NCBI RefSeq assembly: GCF_001905905.1
Contig: NZ_LIVT01000003.1
Coordinates: forward strand, 697,001 to 761,000
Reading direction: 5' to 3'
From: Streptomyces sp. CB02366
Lineage (GTDB): Bacteria; Actinomycetota; Actinomycetes; Streptomycetales; Streptomycetaceae
Length of the DNA: 64,000 nt
Positions 26,807-36,825 of the stretch are shown here, in pieces. The notes beneath the pieces were generated by a model, which made no database searches, was not told where the DNA came from, and saw only the letters and a list, made by a program, of their open reading frames with translations. Both the position numbers and the translations under genes were made by a program. How positions within the stretch are numbered: position 1 is the first letter of the stretch; every line of letters begins with the position of its first letter.

Positions 26807-26822
26807 TTACGTAATTACGTAA
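26807..26822. promoter_or_regulatory. Perfect 16-bp palindrome, probable ArsR operator
   Basis: TTACGTAATTACGTAA is a perfect palindrome at the regulator's promoter, 9 bp before its ATG. Such AT-rich symmetry is rare in this genome. Its position and shape fit an autoregulatory operator of the adjacent ArsR-type protein. Confidence 0.75.
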
Positions 26823-26850
26823 CTTCCAACAAGGGGTGGTGAGAAGACCG

Positions 26851-26883
26851 AAGCCCCCGCCCGGATGGCCCGGGCGGGGGCTT
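26851..26883 (-). terminator. Hairpin terminator after purL
   Basis: AAGCCCCCGCCCGG pairs perfectly with CCGGGCGGGGGCTT around a 5-base loop, 27 bp beyond the purL stop. Confidence 0.85.
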
Positions 26884-26909
26884 GGGGGAAACGCCGGTCG
26901 GCGCGCGGC

Positions 26910-29155
<2,246 letters not shown>

Positions 29156-29159
<4 letters not shown>

Positions 29160-29836
29160 GCGTTGACCAGCTTCTTGATGATCGAGGTGAAGAAACCGAG
29201 GCCGTCGGTGCGGCCGGTGCCGACGAGCGGCTCCACGGCGTGCTCCGGGTGCGGCATCAGGCCGACGATGTTGCCCGCGGTGTTGGTGATGCCCGCGATG
29301 TCGCGGAGCGAGCCGTTGGGGTTGCCCTCCAGATAGCGGAAGGCGACGCGGCCCTCGGCCTCCAGCTCGTCGAGCGTGCGCTCGTCGGCGGTGTACCGGC
29401 CGTCCATGTTCTTGAGCGGAACCCTGATCTCCTGGCCGGCGCTGTAGTCCGAGGTCCAGGCGGTCTCCGCGTTCTCCACCCGCAGGCTCTGGTCGCGGCA
29501 GACGAAGTGGAGATGGTTGTTGCGCAGCATCGCGCCGGGCAGCAGGTGCGCCTCGGTCAGGATCTGGAAGCCGTTGCAGATGCCGAGGACCGGCATCCCG
29601 GCCTTCGCCTGCTCGATGAGGGTTTCCATCACCGGCGAGAAGCGGGAAATCGCCCCCGCGCGGAGGTAGTCCCCGTACGAGAAACCGCCGGCCAGCACGA
29701 CCGCGTCGACCTGGTGGAGGTCCTTGTCGCGGTGCCACAGGGATACGGGCTCGGCGCCCGCGATCCGGACGGCGCGCAGGGCGTCCTGATCGTCGAGGGT
29801 GCCGGGAAAAGTGACGACGCCGATACGGGTGGTCAC
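29156..29836 (-). CDS. purQ: Phosphoribosylformylglycinamidine synthase subunit PurQ
   Basis: The glutaminase subunit delivering ammonia to PurL, 226 residues. The class I amidotransferase nucleophile is in [10 protein letters not shown] near residue 87 and the His/Glu pair is in MPHPEHA. N terminus [14 protein letters not shown] and [15 protein letters not shown] are typical. It overlaps purS by 4 bases upstream and purL by 4 bases downstream, so all three are translationally coupled in fixed ratio. Confidence 0.97.
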
Positions 29837-30084
29837 TTCTCCTCCTCCACCTTCACGACGAAGTCCTCGATGACGGTGTTGGCGAGGAACGTCTCGGCCA
29901 TCTTGTTAATGCGGGCGAGGGCGGCGGCGTCGACCGGCCCCTCGACCTCCAGCTCGAAACGCTTTCCCTGACGAACGTCCGCGATTCCCTCGAAGCCGAG
30001 ACGGGGCAGTGCGCGCTGCACCGCCTGTCCCTGCGGGTCGAGGATCTCGGGCTTGAGCATGACGTCGACTACGACGCGTGCCAC
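29833..30084 (-). CDS. purS: Phosphoribosylformylglycinamidine synthase subunit PurS
   Basis: The small structural subunit that bridges PurQ and PurL, 83 residues from GTG 30084 ([18 protein letters not shown], then RQGKRFELE). A ribosome-binding site (cgggag) lies 6 bases upstream. First gene of the purSQL unit. A candidate operator lies about 95 bp upstream at 30176-30189. Confidence 0.95.
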   Translation of the reverse strand: MARVVVDVMLKPEILDPQGQAVQRALPRLGFEGIADVRQGKRFELEVEGPVDAAALARINKMAETFLANTVIEDFVVKVEEEK

Positions 30085-30523
30085 TGGCACTCCCGGTGTG
30101 GTGGTGTGGTGCGGCTGTCTCTCCGGGGGGTCCCCCAGACCCCCGCGGGTCCACTCAGCGTACCTGCCCAAAATTTCTACGCGGGTAGATATCGGGCAGG
30201 GCGGACCTGGCGGACATGTTCCGCGGATCACGTCCGGATATCGACGGCGACACCGTAAGGAAAAGGTCTGGGAAAAACTCGTGCCGTTTGTCCACGGATT
30301 GCACACGGACACGCGGAGGTAATTGGGCGGGCTTCACAATGTGGTGCCCGCCGCTGTACAAATGATTACGGGGAAAGCAGCATCGCCCCCTGGCAAACAA
30401 CGGAAAACCGGGAACAACGGACCAGTCGACATCGCGTCGATCCGCATCCGCCCGCCTGGCAGCCGGAAGGCCGGCATCCGCGCACGCAGGACGCGCCGAT
30501 GCCGTAGGAAAGGACCGATATCC
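30085..30523. other. Divergent purS / lsr2 intergenic region
   Basis: A 439-bp region holding promoters for purSQL (leftward) and lsr2 (rightward). It has AT-rich patches near 30170-30190 and 30320-30370 and the palindrome described separately. No coding sequence is supported. Confidence 0.45.
30176..30189. promoter_or_regulatory. Candidate pur operator palindrome
   Basis: TCTAC-GCGG-GTAGA is an inverted repeat in an AT-rich context upstream of purS. The half-site TCTACGCGG recurs next to the purC start (minus strand, about 36546-36554). A shared purine regulator is an inference; no such protein is encoded here. Confidence 0.4.
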
Positions 30524-30859
30524 GTGGCTCAGCGCGTAGTGGTGACGCTCTCCGACGACATCGACGGGGGAGAGGCGGCGGAAACGGTGGCCTTCGCCCT
30601 GGACGGGAAGACGTACGAGATCGACCTCAATCCCGCCAACGCCAGAAAACTGCGCAAGGCCCTGGAGCCTTACGTGGCCGCCGCCCGAAAGCAGACCCCT
30701 CCCGGCAAGCACGGGCGGAAGCCCACGTCCTACCGGCACACCTCCCTCGCCCCGGACCCGGCGGCCGTCCGCGCCTGGGCCCGCTCGCACCGGATGGAGG
30801 TTCCGGCCCGGGGCCGCATCCCGAAGAAGGTCTACGAGGCGTTCGACGCGGCCGGCTGA
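30524..30859 (+). CDS. lsr2: Lsr2 family nucleoid-associated protein
   Basis: A xenogeneic-silencing nucleoid protein of 111 residues from GTG 30524. The N-terminal dimerisation domain begins AQRVVVTLSDDIDGGEA and continues TYEIDLN. The C-terminal DNA-binding domain contains VRAWARSHRMEVPARGRIPKKVYEAF with the AT-hook-like RGR that reads AT-rich minor grooves. Streptomyces carry two paralogues; this one, next to the purSQL genes, corresponds by position to the second copy (LsrL). A ribosome-binding site (aggaaagg) precedes the start. Confidence 0.92.
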   Translation: MAQRVVVTLSDDIDGGEAAETVAFALDGKTYEIDLNPANARKLRKALEPYVAAARKQTPPGKHGRKPTSYRHTSLAPDPAAVRAWARSHRMEVPARGRIPKKVYEAFDAAG

Positions 30860-31142
30860 GCCGGTGGCGGCCGGGCGGCAAGCGGGGCCGGGCGGCGGGC
30901 GGCGGGCCGGAACCCTCCGGCGGACAGGGGCCCGGCCGGGCCTGCGGCCGTCCCCGGCCCGGACGGGTCGTCAGGCGGCCCCGGGGGCCCGGCGGACCGG
31001 GCTCCGGACGCCCCGCCGGCCGGGCTCCGGGGACCGGCCCGCGGGCCCCGGAGGGAGCCGACTTGCGCGACACCCCCGCAGGTCGGCTAGAGTCTGGAGC
31101 ACGCCGAGGGGCGAGGCCGCAAAGCCGAATCCCACGCAGCGT

Positions 31143-31214
31143 GCGGGTGTAGTTCAGTAGTAGAACATCCCCCTTCCAGGGGGAAGGCGCAGTGTGCAAT
31201 TCCTGTCACCCGCT
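31143..31214 (+). tRNA. tRNA-Gly(TCC)
   Basis: A 72-nt cloverleaf: acceptor GCGGGTG/CACCCGC, D stem GTTC/GAAC, anticodon loop CTTCCAG giving TCC. The T loop is slightly unusual (TGCAATTCC), but the stems pair well. Confidence 0.9.
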
Positions 31215-31296
31215 CTGCACGACTCTTCGGATCGACCACATCGTCGGATCAGGTAGAGTAGTGCTCGCTCCACTGGTGAAAGCCGAGTGGTCGCAT

Positions 31297-31369
31297 GCGG
31301 ACGTAGCTCAGTTGGTAGAGCGCAACCTTGCCAAGGTTGAGGTCGCCAGTTCGAACCTGGTCGTCCGCT
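31297..31369 (+). tRNA. tRNA-Gly(GCC), first copy
   Basis: A 73-nt cloverleaf: acceptor GCGGACG/CGTCCGC, anticodon stem CAACC/GGTTG with loop TTGCCAA (GCC). It differs from the copy at 35493 only by a compensated acceptor base pair. Confidence 0.95.
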
Positions 31370-31376
31370 CAGCAGC

Positions 31377-31406
31377 AAAGGCCCCGATCTTCGGATCGGG
31401 GCCTTT
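31377..31406 (+). terminator. Hairpin terminator after tRNA-Gly
   Basis: AAAGGCCCCGATC-TTCG-GATCGGGGCCTTT is a perfect 13-bp stem with a stable TTCG tetraloop, 8 bases beyond the tRNA. Confidence 0.88.
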
Positions 31407-31498
31407 GCCGTGTTCCCGGGCGCCCCCATGACGTTTGTCATGAGCAGTGATGACAGCGCGCACTGCTCACCGGCCGGGCCCGGCGGAAGCCTGGGAGC

Positions 31499-32578
31499 AT
31501 GACCAGCGACGACATACTCGGCGACCGACCGGACACGGCCGGGGGCACGACCAGGGGCACGACCGGCGCGGAGACGGTGATCGCGGCGGACGGGGTCCGC
31601 CGCAGCTACCACGACGGCTTCGAGGCCGTGTCCGGCATCTCCTTCTCCGTGGCCCGCGGCGAACTGTTCGCCCTCCTCGGGACGAACGGCGCGGGCAAGA
31701 CCTCGACCGTCGAACTCCTGGAGGGGCTGGCGCTCCCGACCTCCGGGACGGTACGGATCCTCGGCCACGACCCGTACCGCGAACGCACCGCCGTCCGGCC
31801 CCGCACCGGGGTGATGCTCCAGGAGGGCGGCTTCCCCTCTGACCTCACCGTCCTGGAGACCGCGCGGATGTGGTCCGCGTGCACCACCGGCGCGCGCCCC
31901 GCCGCCGAGGTCCTGGAGACGGTCGGCCTCACGAGCCGCACCGGGGTGCGGGTCAAGCAGCTGTCCGGCGGGGAGAAGCGCCGCCTGGACCTGGCGCTCG
32001 CCCTGACCTCGCGGCCCGAGGTGCTCTTCCTGGACGAGCCGACGACGGGGCTGGACGCGGAGGGCCGCCGGGACACCTGGGACCTGATCCGGGCGCTCCG
32101 CGACGGCGGCACGACCGTCCTGCTGACCACCCACTACCTGGAGGAGGCGGAGGCGCTCGCGGACCGGCTGGCGATCATGCACCAGGGACGGATCGTGACG
32201 GCCGGGACGACCGCCGAGGTCACCGCCTCGCAGCCCGCACGCATCCGGTTCACGCTGCCCGACGACGTACCGGCCGGGCGCCTTCCGCTCTCCCTGCGGG
32301 CGGCCGCGGAGGGGCGGCGGATCGAGATCCGTACCCCCGACCTCCAGAAGGCACTGCACGAACTGCTGGGCTGGGCACGGGATTCGGGTGTGCACCTGCT
32401 CGACCTCGACGCCCGCTCCGCCTCTCTGGAGGAGGCGTTCCTCCAGATCGCCCACACCCGGCTGCGCTCCCGCGCCGACGACCCGCGCCGCACCGGGGCC
32501 GGCGGGCCCGCGGACGACGGCGCCTGGAACGGGACGAAGACCAGGAAGACGAAGAAGACGAAGAAGGTGACGGCATGA
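31499..32578 (+). CDS. ABC-2 exporter ATP-binding protein
   Basis: The nucleotide-binding subunit of an ABC-2 exporter, 359 residues. Walker A is GTNGAGKTS near residue 61, signature LSGGEKRRL near 155, Walker B LFLDEPTTGLD near 176 and the switch His in LLTTHYLEEAEAL. A C-terminal accessory domain follows, ending in a Lys/Thr-rich run. The stop overlaps the permease start by 4 bases. This ATPase-permease-kinase-response regulator order is common for drug, antimicrobial or lipid export systems; substrate unknown. Confidence 0.92.
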   Translation: MTSDDILGDRPDTAGGTTRGTTGAETVIAADGVRRSYHDGFEAVSGISFSVARGELFALLGTNGAGKTSTVELLEGLALPTSGTVRILGHDPYRERTAVRPRTGVMLQEGGFPSDLTVLETARMWSACTTGARPAAEVLETVGLTSRTGVRVKQLSGGEKRRLDLALALTSRPEVLFLDEPTTGLDAEGRRDTWDLIRALRDGGTTVLLTTHYLEEAEALADRLAIMHQGRIVTAGTTAEVTASQPARIRFTLPDDVPAGRLPLSLRAAAEGRRIEIRTPDLQKALHELLGWARDSGVHLLDLDARSASLEEAFLQIAHTRLRSRADDPRRTGAGGPADDGAWNGTKTRKTKKTKKVTA

Positions 32579-33408
32579 CCACGCCCACCGTCCTCGCGGA
32601 CGACCGCACGGCTCCCGCCGGCTCCTCCGCGCCGCCCTCGAAACTCTCCGCCTCCGCACGGCGACTGTCCGCCCTGTCCCGTGCCGAGCTGGTGCTGCTC
32701 CTGCGCAACAGGTCGGCGATCTTCCTGGCGCTGGTGCTGCCCGTCGTCATGATCTTCTCGATCCGGGCGTCGCTCCGGCAGATCGACCTGACCGGCACCG
32801 GGCTCTCGATCGCGGGCGCGGCCCTCACCGGCGGTATCGGCGTCGTACTCCTCCAGGTCGTCTACATGAACCTGGTCACCGGCTACGTCACCCGGCGCGA
32901 GGAACTCGTCCTCAAGCGGCTGCGCACCGGCGAGATCACCGACCGCGAGATCCTGACCGCCACCGCCGTGCCCTCGATCGCCCTGGCGCTCGTGCAGTGC
33001 GTGCTGCTCGTCGTGGCCGGGGCGATCGCCTTCGACCTCTCGGCCCCGAAACGTCCCGAGGTGTTCCTGGCGGGCCTGGTGGCGGGCCTCGTGATGATGT
33101 CGGCGCTGGCCGCCGCGACGTCGGCGCTGACGCGGACGGTCCAGACCTCGCAGCTCACCACGTTGCCGCTGTACTTCGTCTCGCTCTTCGGCTCCGGGAT
33201 CTTCGTCCCGCTGGAGGTCTTCCCGGACAAGCTGGCCTCGGCCCTCGAACTGCTGCCTCTGACCGGGGTGGTGACCCTCGTCCAGCACGGCTGGCTCGGC
33301 GGGGTGGAGGGCGGTGATCTGCTGACGGCCGCCGCGGTGGCTTTGGCCTGGACCGCGTTCGCGGTGTTTGCTGTGCAGCGGTGGTTCCGCTGGGATCCGC
33401 GCGGCTGA
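32575..33408 (+). CDS. ABC-2 type permease
   Basis: The membrane subunit of the exporter, 277 residues from ATG 32575 (ATGA overlap with the ATPase gene). After a 40-residue cytoplasmic start there are six hydrophobic segments, with the ABC-2 pattern LLLRNRSAIFLALVLPVVM at the first and GIFVPLEVFPDKL between the fifth and sixth. It should dimerise and pair with two ATPase subunits. The coding start lies in an A/G-rich Lys-coding run of the upstream gene. Confidence 0.92.
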   Translation: MTTPTVLADDRTAPAGSSAPPSKLSASARRLSALSRAELVLLLRNRSAIFLALVLPVVMIFSIRASLRQIDLTGTGLSIAGAALTGGIGVVLLQVVYMNLVTGYVTRREELVLKRLRTGEITDREILTATAVPSIALALVQCVLLVVAGAIAFDLSAPKRPEVFLAGLVAGLVMMSALAAATSALTRTVQTSQLTTLPLYFVSLFGSGIFVPLEVFPDKLASALELLPLTGVVTLVQHGWLGGVEGGDLLTAAAVALAWTAFAVFAVQRWFRWDPRG

Positions 33409-33427
33409 CGTGAAGGGGCTGAAGGGT

Positions 33428-34852
33428 GTGATCGGTCGGGTACGGGGGTGGCGGCGCGGCTGGCACGAGCGCAGCAAGCTCCAGCGCATCGACCTCTACA
33501 CCCGGGTGACGCTCTGCTCGATCATCTGGCTCTTCGCGGTGTCGTGGGGGCTGCTGCCGCTCGGCGAGACCCTGGGCCGGGGAGCGGTGACGATCGCCCT
33601 GGGCGGGGCGTTCCTCGCCGCCAACGTCGTCCAGTCCGTGCTGAGCAGCCGCAACCTGACGCCCGCCTTCGAGGACTACCGGGGCACGGCGCCGTTCCCC
33701 GCCCGCCGGTTGCGCCTGCCCGCCGTGCTCCAGGTGGTGATGACCGGGCTGCTGGTGGCTCTCGCCGGGGTGGGCGGGGTGAAGGACGAGGGGCTCGTCC
33801 TGCTGCTGCTGGACCTGCCCGTGGCGTTCGCCGTCCCGTACGTCCTGCTCGTCCCGGTCCGGAGGTTCCTGCTCCACGCCGCCGCCTTCTCGGTGGCCGG
33901 CGTGGCCCTCCTGGCGGCCGTGGGCGTACCGGGCGGGCAGCTGTTCGGCGCGTTCGTCTCCCTGGCCGTGGTCACCCTGCTGGTGCTCGTCTCGGGCCGG
34001 CCGAGCGCCTGGAGCCTGTCCGTGATGTGGCAGGCCGAGGAGGCGCGGGACATGCAGGCCCGGCTGGCGGTGGCGGAGGAGCGGCTGCGGTTCGGCCGGG
34101 ACATGCACGACGTACTGGGCCGGAACCTGTCCGTGATCGCGTTGAAGAGCGAGCTGGCCGTGGAGCTGGCCCAGCGCGGGAACCCCGCGGCGGTGGACCA
34201 GATGGTCGAGGTGCAGCGGATCGCCCGCGCCTCCCAGCAGGAGGTCCGCGATGTCGTACGCGGCTACCGGGAGGCCGACCTCCCCACCGAACTCATGGGC
34301 GCGCGAGGCGTGTTGGAGGCGGCCGGGATCTCCGTGAGCGTCGAGGGCGCGGACGGTCCGGCCGGTATCGGCGCCCCCGCCGCCGTGCAGGCCGCGCTCG
34401 GCTGGGTGGTGCGCGAGACGGCGACGAACGTCCTGCGCCACGGCGACCCCCGCCACTGCCGGATCCGGCTCGCGCGGACCCGGGACGCGGTGGTCCTGGA
34501 GGTCGAGAACGACGGGGCGGGCCCCGTGGGCTCGCCCGGCGGCCCGGACAGCGGGGCGGGCGAGGGGGACGGCTCGGACGGCGGCGGTGGTGCGGGGCTG
34601 AGAGGGCTGCGCGAACGGCTCGGGGCGCTCGGCGGGACGCTCAGCGCGGGCGGGGCCGGGGACGATCTCTTCCGGGTGACGGCGACGGTTCCGCTGACGG
34701 ACCCCCGTACGCGACCGGGCGGCCGTGGGGCTTCCTCTCCCGCCCCCTCCCGTGCCGCCGCCTCCCTCTCTTCCTCCGCCTCCTCCGCTTCTTCCGACCC
34801 CGCCGCCTCTTCCGACCCCGCTTCCGCATCCGCTCCCCCGGAGGAACGATGA
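33428..34852 (+). CDS. Two-component sensor histidine kinase (NarL/DesK type)
   Basis: A membrane sensor of about 474 residues. Five or more hydrophobic segments fill residues 25-200. The HisKA_3 phosphoacceptor is RFGRDMHDVLGRNLS near residue 230, and the ATPase domain has ETATNVLRHG and GAGLRGLRERL. A Ser/Pro/Ala-rich tail follows. GTG 33428 is preferred because AAGGGG lies about 10 bases upstream; GTG 33410 is the alternative. The stop overlaps the response regulator start by 4 bases. It likely controls the adjacent exporter. Confidence 0.9.
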   Translation: MIGRVRGWRRGWHERSKLQRIDLYTRVTLCSIIWLFAVSWGLLPLGETLGRGAVTIALGGAFLAANVVQSVLSSRNLTPAFEDYRGTAPFPARRLRLPAVLQVVMTGLLVALAGVGGVKDEGLVLLLLDLPVAFAVPYVLLVPVRRFLLHAAAFSVAGVALLAAVGVPGGQLFGAFVSLAVVTLLVLVSGRPSAWSLSVMWQAEEARDMQARLAVAEERLRFGRDMHDVLGRNLSVIALKSELAVELAQRGNPAAVDQMVEVQRIARASQQEVRDVVRGYREADLPTELMGARGVLEAAGISVSVEGADGPAGIGAPAAVQAALGWVVRETATNVLRHGDPRHCRIRLARTRDAVVLEVENDGAGPVGSPGGPDSGAGEGDGSDGGGGAGLRGLRERLGALGGTLSAGGAGDDLFRVTATVPLTDPRTRPGGRGASSPAPSRAAASLSSSASSASSDPAASSDPASASAPPEER

Positions 34853-35469
34853 CCGCCGACCGGCCCCTGCGGGTCCTGCTGGCCGACGACGAACACCTCA
34901 TCCGGGGCGCGTTGGCCGCGCTGCTCGCCCTGGAGGAGGACCTCGTCGTGGTCGCGGAGGCGGCGAGCGGCCCCGAGGCGCTGGCCATGGCGCTCGCGCA
35001 CCGGCCCGACGTCGCCGTCCTGGACCTCCAGATGCCGGGCGCGGACGGTGTGAAGGTCGCCACATCGCTGCGGACCGGGCTGCCGGACTGCCGGACCATG
35101 ATCGTGACCAGCCACGGCCGCCCCGGGCACCTCAAGCGGGCGCTGGCCGCCGGCGTACGCGGGTTCGTGCCGAAGACCGTCTCCGCCCGTCGGCTCGCCG
35201 AGATCATCCGTACGGTCCACGCCGGGAACCGCTACGTGGACCCGGAGTTGGCGGCCGACGCGATCGCCGCCGGCGACTCCCCGCTGACTGCCCGGGAGGC
35301 CGAGGTGCTCGAACTGGCGGCGGACGGGGCGCCGGTCGCGGAGATCGCAGAGCGTGCCTCCCTCTCCCAGGGGACCGTGCGCAACTACCTCTCCTCGGCC
35401 GCTTCCAAGATCGGCGCCGAGAACCGGCATACGGCAGTGCGTCTCGCACGCGAGCGGGGTTGGGTATAG
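34849..35469 (+). CDS. NarL/LuxR family response regulator
   Basis: The cognate regulator of the kinase, 206 residues from ATG 34849 with a strong ribosome-binding site (ggaggaac). The receiver domain has DD at 13-14, the phosphoacceptor Asp in VAVLDLQMPGADG and Lys in VPKTVS. The C-terminal LuxR-type helix-turn-helix reads LTAREAEVLELAADG, then SQGTVRNYLSSAASKIG. The DesR-like pair probably switches on the ABC genes upstream in response to an envelope signal. Confidence 0.93.
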   Translation: MTADRPLRVLLADDEHLIRGALAALLALEEDLVVVAEAASGPEALAMALAHRPDVAVLDLQMPGADGVKVATSLRTGLPDCRTMIVTSHGRPGHLKRALAAGVRGFVPKTVSARRLAEIIRTVHAGNRYVDPELAADAIAAGDSPLTAREAEVLELAADGAPVAEIAERASLSQGTVRNYLSSAASKIGAENRHTAVRLARERGWV

Positions 35470-35492
35470 TGGGCATCGCGCTGCGGCGCACT

Positions 35493-35565
35493 GCGGATGT
35501 AGCTCAGTTGGTAGAGCGCAACCTTGCCAAGGTTGAGGTCGCCAGTTCGAACCTGGTCATCCGCT
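35493..35565 (+). tRNA. tRNA-Gly(GCC), second copy
   Basis: A 73-nt cloverleaf as in the copy at 31297, but acceptor pair six is T-A (GCGGATG/CATCCGC) instead of C-G. Anticodon GCC. Confidence 0.95.
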
Positions 35566-35574
35566 CCACGCAGA

Positions 35575-35606
35575 GAAGGCCCCGGATCTTTCGGTCCGGG
35601 GCCTTC
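35575..35606. terminator. Hairpin terminator between tRNA-Gly and purC
   Basis: GAAGGCCCCGGA pairs with TCCGGGGCCTTC around an eight-base loop. It can terminate the tRNA from the left and purC from the right. Confidence 0.85.
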
Positions 35607-35623
35607 CGCGTATCCGCCGGCCC

Positions 35624-36538
35624 TTACGCCCAGTTGGCACCGGTCAGCACCTCGAACGCCTCGATGTACTTGGCGCGGGTCGCCTCCACGATCTCCTGCG
35701 GGAGCGCCGGGGGCGGCGTCTCGCTCGCGCGGTCCCACCCGGAGGCCGGCGAGGTCAGCCAGTCGCGGACGAACTGCTTGTCGTAGCTGGGCTGGGCGCG
35801 GCCGGGCTTCCAGGTGGCGGCCGGCCAGAAGCGCGAGGAGTCCGGGGTCAGCACCTCGTCGGCGATGATCAGCCGCTCGGTCCCGTCCTCGGTGGTCTCG
35901 AAGCCGAACTCGAACTTGGTGTCGGCCAGGATGATCCCGCGCTGGTGCGCGATGTCGCGGGCCCGGCGGTAGACGTCGAGCGTGGTCTGCCGCAGCTGGG
36001 CGGCCGTCTCCACGCCGACCTGGCGGGCCACGTCCTCGTAGCTGACGTTCTCGTCGTGTTCGCCCACGGCGGCCTTGGTGGCCGGGGTGAAGATCGCGCC
36101 GGGCAGCTCGGAGCCGTTGACCAGGCCCTCGGGGAGGCCGATGCCGCAGACCGTACGGGTGGCTTCGTACTCGACGAGTCCGGAGCCGGTCAGATAGCCG
36201 CGGGCCACGCACTCGACCTCGATCATGCGCAGGCTCTTGCAGATGAGGGTGCGGCCCTCCCAGTCGGCCGGGGCGCCCGGGGGCAGCTCGGTGGAGAGGA
36301 CGTGGTTGGGCACCAGGTCGGCGAGCTGGTCGAACCACCAGAGCGAGAGCCGGGTCAGGACGCGGCCCTTGTCGGGGATCTCCGTGGGCAGCACCCAGTC
36401 GTACGCGGAGATGCGGTCGCTGGCCACCATCACGAGGTCGCCCGCCTCGTTCCGGTACAGGTCACGCACCTTGCCGGTGTGCAGGTGGGTGAGGCCCGGC
36501 ACCTGTACGGGCTCGGGCTTTTCTACAAAACCGGACAC
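35624..36538 (-). CDS. purC: Phosphoribosylaminoimidazole-succinocarboxamide synthase
   Basis: SAICAR synthetase joins aspartate to CAIR in purine synthesis, 304 residues from GTG 36538. Motifs include HTGKVRDLY at the start, VMVASDRISAYDWVLPTEIPDKG, VARGYLTGSG and ADTKFEFG, all typical. GGAGGAACC lies directly before the start. The pur half-site TCTACGCGG overlaps that ribosome-binding region. Monocistronic by position. Confidence 0.96.
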   Translation of the reverse strand: MSGFVEKPEPVQVPGLTHLHTGKVRDLYRNEAGDLVMVASDRISAYDWVLPTEIPDKGRVLTRLSLWWFDQLADLVPNHVLSTELPPGAPADWEGRTLICKSLRMIEVECVARGYLTGSGLVEYEATRTVCGIGLPEGLVNGSELPGAIFTPATKAAVGEHDENVSYEDVARQVGVETAAQLRQTTLDVYRRARDIAHQRGIILADTKFEFGFETTEDGTERLIIADEVLTPDSSRFWPAATWKPGRAQPSYDKQFVRDWLTSPASGWDRASETPPPALPQEIVEATRAKYIEAFEVLTGANWA

Positions 36539-36825
36539 GGTTCCTCCGCGTAGATTGATCCAGGAGCGGTTCCGATTGTCCCGCACGAAGGGCCCGCGGC
36601 GCGCGCCGGGCCCGGGGGCGGCGGCGGGAGGCCCGGGCCTGGGGGCCGGAGGGGAGCGGCGGGAGGGCCGGAGAGGGGGCCGGAGGCGAGCGCTCCTCCA
36701 GGACGGGGGCCCGCCTCGGTCGCGCTCCCCGCCTGCCGATCCGCGACGGGCACGACCCCTGGAGACGCGGCGGCCACGGGCCCCGGATGTACGGCGGCCC
36801 CGGTCCCTGGACGTGCGGATCGCGG

